The notes under the pieces are model-generated. The model ran no database searches, was not told the DNA's origin, and was given only the letters and a program-made list of their open reading frames with translations. Shown piece after piece: positions 1-5,041 of a stretch of 5,059 bases of DNA (the stretch's first letter is position 1; each line of letters begins with the position of its first letter). This DNA comes from Candidatus Beckwithbacteria bacterium. GTDB lineage: Bacteria > Patescibacteriota > Microgenomatia > UBA1400 > CG1-02-47-37. The stretch spans positions 1-5,059 of the forward strand of contig JAUYJQ010000012.1 of assembly GCA_030699295.1 (NCBI GenBank), read 5' to 3'. The position numbers were made by a program, and so were the translations under genes.

Positions 1-471
1 CAAACCGGAAAGCAGGCCGTCTTTTAAAGCGTCAGGCAAGGTTAATAGGCGCAGGGTATTGGAAATGTAGGCCGGGCTCTTGCCGATCCGCTGGGCAATT
101 TCGGCATTTGACAGATCAAACTCTTCGATTAATCGCTCAAAAGCTTTAGCCCGGTCAACCGGATTTAAGTCGGTTCTCTGGACGTTTTCCACCAGGGCCA
201 TTTCCAGCATTCCCTGGGGGGAAGTTTCTTTAATAATACAGGGCAGAGTGGTTGAACCGGCCAGTTTGGCGGCCCGCCAACGGCGTTCGCCGGCGACGAT
301 TTGGTAGCCGGCCGGTGTGTGGGCCACGATTAAAGGCTCTAAAATGCCGTGCTCCCGGATAGAATCAACTAAATCCATCAAACTGTCCGGGGTAATCATC
401 CCCCGCGGCTGGAGCGGGTTAGGCTGAACTTTGTCAATTTCTAAATGGGTAATGCTGGTTGTATCAATCAT
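1..471 (-). CDS. parB: Chromosome-partitioning protein ParB/Spo0J family, N-terminal 157 residues (C-terminus beyond window)
   Basis: This reading frame is open from ATG at 471 to the window edge. ParB proteins bind parS sites near the origin, use CTP to clamp and spread along DNA, and work with the ParA ATPase to segregate chromosomes. Visible parts are the QPR motif (residues 21-23), the nucleotide-binding box GERRWRA (61-67), the second box ENVQR (95-99) followed by TDLNP, and the first part of the helix-turn-helix domain (about 120-143, with IAQRIGKSPAYISNTLRLL). The rest of the DNA-binding domain and the C-terminal dimerisation domain are missing only because the window ends; full-length relatives are usually about 280-300 residues. 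It starts 3 nt after the rpmA stop with no clear Shine-Dalgarno, so translation is probably coupled to rpmA. No parA lies upstream. A plasmid or ParB-like nuclease paralogue is less likely given the ribosomal-protein neighbours. Confidence 0.93.
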   Translation of the reverse strand, partial: MIDTTSITHLEIDKVQPNPLQPRGMITPDSLMDLVDSIREHGILEPLIVAHTPAGYQIVAGERRWRAAKLAGSTTLPCIIKETSPQGMLEMALVENVQRTDLNPVDRAKAFERLIEEFDLSNAEIAQRIGKSPAYISNTLRLLTLPDALKDGLLSGL

Positions 472-474
472 AAT

Positions 475-726
475 TTAGGCAGTTACCACCGAGACTAATT
501 GTTTGCCCCGTCTTTGACTAAACTTAACCAAGCCATCTTTTAGACTAAACAGGGTAAAATCCCGGCCCAGGCCGACGTTTTCACCCGGATGCCATTTTGT
601 GCCATGCTGCCTGACTATGATCATGCCGGTTTTAACTGTCTGGCCGCCGTAAAGCTTCACTCCCAGGCGTTTACCGTGCCTGTTAGGGTGCTGGGTAGTT
701 GATCCGGCAGTCTTTTTATGCGCCAT
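475..726 (-). CDS. rpmA: 50S ribosomal protein L27 (bL27)
   Basis: bL27 is a large-subunit protein whose N-terminal tail reaches toward the peptidyl-transferase centre and helps position the tRNA ends. The 83-residue product has the usual family length. It begins MAHKK, then shows GKRLGVKLYGGQ (18-29), IIVRQHGTKWHPG (36-48) and DFTLFSLKDG (56-65), all close to the family pattern. The start is fixed by the conserved MAHKK, and there is no Firmicute-type cleavable N-terminal extension. The stretch at 9-17 (STTQHPNRH) differs from the common STRNGRDS-type sequence. The gene follows rplU by 14 nt, the usual partner order, and precedes parB by 3 nt. There is no strong Shine-Dalgarno, only a weak AAAGAT upstream. 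The identification is secure. Confidence 0.97.
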   Translation of the reverse strand: MAHKKTAGSTTQHPNRHGKRLGVKLYGGQTVKTGMIIVRQHGTKWHPGENVGLGRDFTLFSLKDGLVKFSQRRGKQLVSVVTA

Positions 727-740
727 AGAATATCTTTACA

Positions 741-1049
741 CTAAATTTTCACGATTTTCAACACTGTCTTTTGTTGGCGGTGGCCTTTGACCCGGCGATA
801 GCGGGATTTGGATTTAAACTTGACCACCCGGATTTTCTTATCTTTGCTCTGGGCCGTTATCTCGGCTGTGACCACGGCATTTTTAAGCAGCGGCTTACCG
901 ATCTCCACGGTTTTCTCATCGATGGTCAGCAACACCTCTTTGAAAGTCAGCTTGTCTTTGACTTTACCTTCCAAGCGATCTACCGTCAGTTTTTGACCGG
1001 CACTAACCAGGTGCTGTTTACCGTTAATTTTCACTACCACGTATTTCAT
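741..1049 (-). CDS. rplU: 50S ribosomal protein L21 (bL21)
   Basis: bL21 is a large-subunit protein that binds 23S rRNA and contacts bL20. The product is 102 residues, the usual size. It begins MKYVVVKINGKQHLVSAGQ, matching the family's N-terminal strand with the GKQ motif (10-12). It ends with a basic segment (77-95) carrying SRYRRVKGHRQ, the family's RRxxGHRQ signature. The ATG at 1049 is supported by this alignment and by a near-consensus TATAAT ending 7 nt upstream. It lies 8 nt after the rodA stop and 14 nt before rpmA. Rather than depending only on read-through from ileS-rodA, it probably has its own promoter inside rodA and may be translated from a leaderless mRNA, since no Shine-Dalgarno is present. 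The usual intervening ysxB/prp gene and downstream obgE are absent. Confidence 0.97.
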   Translation of the reverse strand: MKYVVVKINGKQHLVSAGQKLTVDRLEGKVKDKLTFKEVLLTIDEKTVEIGKPLLKNAVVTAEITAQSKDKKIRVVKFKSKSRYRRVKGHRQQKTVLKIVKI

Positions 1050-1056
1050 AAGGGGT

Positions 1057-1085
1057 ATTATAGCCTACGAGAGAGGAGATTTCCA
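1057..1085 (-). promoter_or_regulatory. Predicted sigma70-type promoter for rplU-rpmA-parB, leaderless type
   Basis: On the minus strand TGGAAA (1085-1080, 4 of 6 to TTGACA) is followed after 17 nt by a perfect TATAAT (1062-1057), which overlaps the rodA stop codon. The -10 box ends 7 nt before the rplU ATG, so initiation would fall at or next to the A of the start codon. The arrangement TATAAT-ACCCCTT-ATG nearly repeats that of the rightward frame at 4915-4931. The site is seen in sequence; promoter activity is inferred. Confidence 0.6.
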
Positions 1086-2113
1086 CGGCCAACACTGCTG
1101 ACTAAGCCCAGGCTAACCATAGTTCCCAGGAGCGAACTGCCCCCGGAAGAAACCAGCGGCAAGGTGATGCCGGTGACCGGCATCAAGCCTAAATTCATGC
1201 CGATAGTCACCCCGGTTTGAAACCAAAACATAGCCAGGACCCCTGTCACCAGCAGCCGGCCGAACTCGTCAGAGCAATTTTTGGCAATCTCCAGGAGACG
1301 GCGCAGCAGCCACCAATAGCTAAGTATTAGTAGCGCAGCGGCCAACAAACCCAGCTCTTCAGCCACGGCGGAAAAAATAAAATCAGTATGGTTCTCGGGT
1401 AAAAACTGCAGCTGGGACTGACTCCCCCGGCCCAGGCCCTGCCCCCACCAGCCGCCGCTGCCGACGGCAATCAGCGACTGAATCACCTGGTAACCGGATC
1501 CGGCCGGATCAGCGTAAGGATTGGTAAAACTCAATAAGCGTTGTTTTTGATACGGCTGTAATAGTTTAAATCCCAAGGGTAAGGCCAGCAAAATCAGCAG
1601 CAGGAAAGCCATTAATTGGCGCCCGGGAATACGGGCGGCCAGCAGCAACCCCAGCCAGATAGCGGCTACCACCAAGCTGGTACCCAGATCCGGCTGTTTA
1701 AAGATTAAAGCAAAAGGCACCAGAAGCAAGCTCAAATAAACTAAAAAGCTTTTGAGGTTAAAACCCCGGCGCCAGCGGCTGAGATAATCGGCCATGACAA
1801 TAATCAGCAATGGTTTCACCAGTTCTGACGGCTGGAGGCTGTACGGCCCCAAAGGAATCCAACGGATGGCTCCCCGCGTGGCCACTCCGAAAATATAAGG
1901 CAGGAGCAGTAACACCACCACCGCGATCAGGTAATAACGGCTTAAGAGCCGGTGCTGTTCAAAAGGATAGCGGCCAACCAGAAAAAACAGAACCAGACCT
2001 AAAACAATAAACAAAGCCTGGGTTAACATGGCCGGCAGTGATAAACCCCCTAAAATTAACAAACTCAAACCAAATAAGGGAAACAGCGGCCCGATTAAAC
2101 GCCAATCAATCAT
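1058..2113 (-). CDS. rodA: SEDS-family peptidoglycan glycosyltransferase, RodA type
   Basis: SEDS proteins polymerise lipid II into glycan strands in the membrane. RodA serves the elongation complex together with a class B penicillin-binding protein. The 351-residue product has about ten hydrophobic segments (including about 5-22, 31-48, 60-77, 96-112, 122-160, 167-183, 251-273, 286-305 and 313-340). Family motifs present are QPSELVK (94-100), KQPDLGTSL (139-147), YQKQRLLSF (188-196), GYQVIQS (207-213), SQSQLQFLPENHTDFIF (231-247) and GLMPVTG (309-315). D244 in HTDFIF matches the catalytic aspartate of characterised RodA. The QPDLGTSL, GxGSQSQLxFLPE and IGMNLGLMPVTG wording favours RodA over FtsW, though this is a judgement by motif. 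The late VSYGGSS motif reads VSSGGSS (321-327). Its ATG overlaps the ileS TGA, so translation is probably coupled. No Shine-Dalgarno is evident. Confidence 0.88.
   Translation of the reverse strand: MIDWRLIGPLFPLFGLSLLILGGLSLPAMLTQALFIVLGLVLFFLVGRYPFEQHRLLSRYYLIAVVVLLLLPYIFGVATRGAIRWIPLGPYSLQPSELVKPLLIIVMADYLSRWRRGFNLKSFLVYLSLLLVPFALIFKQPDLGTSLVVAAIWLGLLLAARIPGRQLMAFLLLILLALPLGFKLLQPYQKQRLLSFTNPYADPAGSGYQVIQSLIAVGSGGWWGQGLGRGSQSQLQFLPENHTDFIFSAVAEELGLLAAALLILSYWWLLRRLLEIAKNCSDEFGRLLVTGVLAMFWFQTGVTIGMNLGLMPVTGITLPLVSSGGSSLLGTMVSLGLVSSVGRGNLLSRRL
2110..2113 (-). other. ATGA stop-start overlap of ileS and rodA
   Basis: The ileS TGA (2112-2110) shares two bases with the rodA ATG (2113-2111). With no Shine-Dalgarno near the rodA start, re-initiation by ribosomes finishing ileS is the most likely way rodA is translated. 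This would tie RodA output to ileS expression. Confidence 0.9.
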
Positions 2114-4899
2114 AAGCGCTTGAGTTTAAACACCGGACCGATTTTAAGAGTTTTGACCAATGCCTGGCGTTTGATGTAGTCGGTATAAGCTTTGGGCCAG
2201 GCGGGGAGCTCGACCTCGATCAGTTCAGTAAGGCTAGTTTTGGCCTCTTTCCTGCCTGCCTGGATAGTTCTGACAATTTCCCGCGCCTCGCCTTCGGCCT
2301 TTAACTCCGGCGTAATCCTGGTGTCGAGTTTGACGCTTAACTCCCCGGCTTTGGGTTTAAACTCCAGGGTTTTTATATTGACTTCTTCTAAAAGGACTGG
2401 CTTTAGCGCCGGGGGCAAACTAGCGACTGATACCGTGGCTTTACTCAAGGGCTGGCGGACTTTAAGGCCGAGCAGTTTTCTTTCCCTGTGGATGGCTTCA
2501 GCCAACTGCCTGACCTGACTCATGCCTGTTTCCAAATACGGCTTAATCAGGCGCCGATTCAGCTTAGGCCAGTCGGTTAAATGGACCGACTCCTTGCCGG
2601 TTAAGTTAGTATAGATAGTCTCAGCCAAGTAAGGCATAAACGGGGCCAGCAGCTGGGTCAAAGTGATTAGCACCTGATGCATCGTCTGGTAAACGCCGGT
2701 CTGCCGCTGGCGGGAGCGGCGGATATACCAGGTGGAAAAATCGCTGACAAATTCTTCAAGAGCCGTTGTTGCCGGCGCTGACAGATACTGGTCCAGCGAT
2801 TTGGTCACCGCGGCAATGGTATTTTCCAGCCGGCTCAAAATCCACTGGTCCAGAACATGCTTGCCTTGGCTTGGTTCAACCGGCACTTGGGTCAAAAAGA
2901 AGCGGTAAGAGTTCCATAAAATCAACACCAGCTGGCGCCGGACTTGGCTGGCCGGATTATAGCCAAAAGGCAGAATCGCCGTCGGCAGAGATTTGGCAAA
3001 CAGCCAGCGCATGACATCGACGCCGATTTTATCTGCGCCTTGATTAAACTCAATACTATTACCCAGGCTTTTGTGCATGGCCTGACCGTCTTCACCGACG
3101 ACCGACTCATAGCCCAAAACTGTCTTGTAAGGCCGGGCTTTTTTAAGGACTGTGGCCATTACCAGCATGGCATAAAACCAGTTCTTAAATTGGCCGGGGA
3201 ATGCTTCGGTAATAAAGTCGGCCGGGAACCAATCTTGGGGCAAAGTCGAAAATGGCACAATGCCGGCATCCAGCCAGGGGTTGCCGACTGGCTCGATCCG
3301 GGAAACCACTCCACCGCATTTGGCACATTTGATTTTGACAAAATCAATCCAGGGTTTGTGGGGCGTGTGGCCGGAAAACTTATCCCAGCCGGAAACAGCT
3401 TTCTGTTTTAACTCCTGTTTACTGCCGATAACTTCAATCTGGCCGCATGTTTCACATTCGTAAATCGGCAGGGCCAGACCCCAAAACCGGTTTTTCTTGG
3501 AGATCAACCAGTCGTGCATGTTCTTGAGCCAATCCAGTTCCCGCTCTAAACCAAATTCCGGAATCCAGTTGATGCTTTTAGTCACGGTCACCAGCTGCTG
3601 CCTTAAAGTCCGTTTATCTTTATCCGTCGGATCAGGTTTATCCATGGCGATGTAAAACTCATCAGTCAATTTCCAGACCAACTCGGTTTTACAGCGCCAG
3701 CAGGCGGGGTAACGGTGAGAATAGGCTTCTATTTTATAAATAACTTCGGGAAAGTGAGACTTTAAATAATTAAAGACAAGTTCGGGGTGTTTTTTGGCGT
3801 TCTTACCGGAAAGCTCCCCAAAGCCGTCCAAATAATCAGCCTGGTCATTAATCGCCGGGATTACCGGCAACTTAAGTTTCTTTCCCAACTGAAAGTCTTC
3901 GGTGCCGGTACCGGTTGAAGTATGCACCAGGCCGGTACCTTCGGTAGTAGTTATCGGCATGATCAGCTTATCGGTGGCCACCACCATATGGGCCTTGATG
4001 GCTTTAACCACGCTTAAGTCTTTAAACGGCGGCGCGTATTTGCGGCCAACCAGCTCTTTGCCTTTGACGGTTTTTAAAACTTTTCCAAAATCTTCTTTTA
4101 ATACTGGCTGGGCTAAAGCCTTTAGAATCCAGGCTTTTTTGCCGGACTTAGTTTGGATTAAACTGTAGTCAAAGGTTGGCTCCACCGCTACGGCGATATT
4201 AGCCGGCAGTGTCCAGGGAGTGGTCGTCCAAACCAGTAGTGATTCATCTGAATCAGTCAGCGGCAGGGCTAAATAAATCGCCTGGTGAACCACTTGCTTA
4301 TAGTCTTCGGTTAAAATTTCGTGCTGGGAGATGGCTGTTTCACAGCGGTAACACCAGGGAACAACGTCATGGCCTTTGTAAATCCAGCCCCGCTCATGGC
4401 AGACCTTTAAAAAATGCCAGATCGAATAGTTATTCCCGTCGCTCATGGTGAAATAAGAATTATCCCAATCCATCCACATGCCTAAGCGCTGGCTTTGTTC
4501 CGTCTGGATGGCCGCGTATTTTCTCACCCGGTCTTTGCATTTATTAACAAACTTTTCGACGCCGTACTTTTCAATATCTTTTTTGTTTTTAAATCCCAGC
4601 TCTTTTTCTACTTCGACCTCGACCCAGAGACCCTGGCAGTCAAAACCGTTTTGATAGCGCTGGCGGTAACCCTGCATCGTCATGTATCTTTGCCACAAGT
4701 CTTTATACGTCCGCCCCCGGGCGTGGTGGACGCCCATGGGGTTATTGGCAGTAATCGGCCCGTCTAAAAAGGAAAACTTCTTCTTAGCCTTAGCGTTTTT
4801 GGTCAAATACTTTTTGACAATCCCCGACTGGTACCAATGTTTGAGGAGAGCTTGCTCCAGCTTAACAAAATCCGGATTCGCCTCGACCGGTTTAAACAT
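2110..4899 (-). CDS. ileS: Isoleucyl-tRNA synthetase with GVHH signature (eukaryote-like / IleRS2-type lineage)
   Basis: This cytoplasmic class I synthetase charges tRNA-Ile with isoleucine and edits valine. The Rossmann fold begins with FLDGPITANNPMGVHHARG (44-62); the HIGH signature is GVHH at 56-59. The CP1 editing domain shows WTTTPWTLPAN (224-234) and GTGLVHTSTGTGTEDF (321-336) with the conserved D335. The second ATP-binding motif is AMHKS (607-611) in place of KMSKS, keeping the catalytic K610. Four CxxC pairs (183/186, 400/403, 482/485, 525/528) match the two-zinc layout I recall for Thermus IleRS. The anticodon-binding helical domain spans about 680-800 and includes WYIRRSRQR (724-732). 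The C-terminal zinc finger of the E. coli-type enzyme is missing. At 929 residues it is somewhat shorter than most type-2 enzymes. The ATG at 4899 is the first possible start: an in-frame TAA lies 12 nt upstream. Confidence 0.96.
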   Translation of the reverse strand: MFKPVEANPDFVKLEQALLKHWYQSGIVKKYLTKNAKAKKKFSFLDGPITANNPMGVHHARGRTYKDLWQRYMTMQGYRQRYQNGFDCQGLWVEVEVEKELGFKNKKDIEKYGVEKFVNKCKDRVRKYAAIQTEQSQRLGMWMDWDNSYFTMSDGNNYSIWHFLKVCHERGWIYKGHDVVPWCYRCETAISQHEILTEDYKQVVHQAIYLALPLTDSDESLLVWTTTPWTLPANIAVAVEPTFDYSLIQTKSGKKAWILKALAQPVLKEDFGKVLKTVKGKELVGRKYAPPFKDLSVVKAIKAHMVVATDKLIMPITTTEGTGLVHTSTGTGTEDFQLGKKLKLPVIPAINDQADYLDGFGELSGKNAKKHPELVFNYLKSHFPEVIYKIEAYSHRYPACWRCKTELVWKLTDEFYIAMDKPDPTDKDKRTLRQQLVTVTKSINWIPEFGLERELDWLKNMHDWLISKKNRFWGLALPIYECETCGQIEVIGSKQELKQKAVSGWDKFSGHTPHKPWIDFVKIKCAKCGGVVSRIEPVGNPWLDAGIVPFSTLPQDWFPADFITEAFPGQFKNWFYAMLVMATVLKKARPYKTVLGYESVVGEDGQAMHKSLGNSIEFNQGADKIGVDVMRWLFAKSLPTAILPFGYNPASQVRRQLVLILWNSYRFFLTQVPVEPSQGKHVLDQWILSRLENTIAAVTKSLDQYLSAPATTALEEFVSDFSTWYIRRSRQRQTGVYQTMHQVLITLTQLLAPFMPYLAETIYTNLTGKESVHLTDWPKLNRRLIKPYLETGMSQVRQLAEAIHRERKLLGLKVRQPLSKATVSVASLPPALKPVLLEEVNIKTLEFKPKAGELSVKLDTRITPELKAEGEAREIVRTIQAGRKEAKTSLTELIEVELPAWPKAYTDYIKRQALVKTLKIGPVFKLKRL

Positions 4900-4920
4900 A
4901 TGCTTATTTTAGAGTATAAT
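4891..4920 (+). promoter_or_regulatory. Predicted rightward sigma70-type promoter, divergent from ileS
   Basis: TTTAAA (4891-4896, 4 of 6 to TTGACA) is followed after 18 nt by a perfect TATAAT (4915-4920), with an ATG 8 nt further on at 4929. The -35 lies within codons 2-3 of ileS. The string TATAAT-ACCCGCTT-ATG differs from the rplU start by a single inserted base. This similarity is the main reason to believe the site is a genuine promoter rather than a chance AT-rich match. Confidence 0.55.
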
Positions 4921-4935
4921 ACCCGCTTATGCCAA
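4906..4935 (-). promoter_or_regulatory. Predicted sigma70-type promoter of ileS, leaderless type
   Basis: TTGGCA (4935-4930, 5 of 6 to TTGACA) is separated by 18 nt from TAAAAT (4911-4906, 5 of 6 to TATAAT), which ends 6 nt before the ileS ATG. Initiation would be at or beside the start codon. Alternative -10 matches TATACT (4918-4913) and TATTAT (4921-4916) exist but have no well-spaced -35 of similar quality. No T-box leader is visible upstream of ileS. Confidence 0.55.
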
Positions 4936-5039
4936 CAGAAATAGACCAGGAAGTATCCTTCAAGTCCTTCAAGGTTGGACCTTGTAGGTCTAAAATTTGG
5001 AATTTATTCCTCTTAGACCTGCAGGGTTGGACCTTGTAG
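4929..5039 (+). CDS. Unrecognised 36-codon frame, possibly a gene start disrupted by a palindromic element
   Basis: The frame runs from ATG at 4929 to TAG at 5037-5039. Only about the first nine residues (MPTEIDQEV) lie outside repeated sequence. Residues 10-15 are an SFKSFK duplication, and everything after about residue 12 is encoded by the palindrome at 4963-5043, giving low-information peptide such as KVGPCRS and LQGWTL. I recognise no domain, signal peptide or homologue. The start is credible because a perfect TATAAT sits 8 nt upstream in the same arrangement seen at rplU. The coding body is not credible. Possible explanations are an ordinary gene truncated by insertion of the element, a small structured RNA whose ATG is incidental, or an accidental frame. 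It is divergent from ileS with a 29-nt gap. Confidence 0.25.
   Translation: MPTEIDQEVSFKSFKVGPCRSKIWNLFLLDLQGWTL
4956..4973 (+). repeat. Tandem duplication of a 9-bp unit (TCCTTCAAG x2)
   Basis: TCCTTCAAG occurs at 4956-4964 and again, perfectly and directly adjacent, at 4965-4973. In the 36-codon frame it reads Ser-Phe-Lys twice. The second copy forms the outer left arm of the large palindrome, so the duplication marks its left boundary. Replication slippage or an insertion event could both have produced it. Confidence 0.85.
4973..4989 (+). repeat. 17-bp direct repeat, copy 1 (GGTTGGACCTTGTAGGT)
   Basis: This is identical to 5025-5041, 52 bp away. Including flanks, 4963-4989 and 5015-5041 agree at 24 of 27 positions. 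The unit is itself partly self-complementary, which is how the two direct copies can also pair as arms of the palindrome. Confidence 0.9.
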
Positions 5040-5041
5040 GT
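5025..5041 (+). repeat. 17-bp direct repeat, copy 2 (GGTTGGACCTTGTAGGT)
   Basis: This is a perfect second copy of the unit at 4973-4989, forming the right arm of the palindrome and ending 18 bp before the window edge. The TAG inside it closes the 36-codon frame. The remaining 5044-5059 contain nothing I can interpret. Confidence 0.9.

Noticed and set aside
771..1220. 149-codon plus-strand frame opposite rplU and the rodA end
   Set aside because: It is antisense to two well-identified genes, shows no domain, and spans their junction; it is a shadow of constrained coding on the other strand.
2944..3411. 155-codon plus-strand frame within ileS
   Set aside because: It lies fully opposite conserved IleRS sequence, including the AMHKS region and a CxxC zinc pair, with no promoter or recognisable protein pattern.
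3900..3940. GGTGCCGGTACCGGTTGAAG local repeat
   Set aside because: It is explained by the Gly/Thr-rich IleRS editing motif (STGTGTED).
4682..4912. 76-codon plus-strand frame covering the ileS 5' end
   Set aside because: It is antisense to the GVHH region and ends in the intergenic gap; the intact ileS start explains the sequence.
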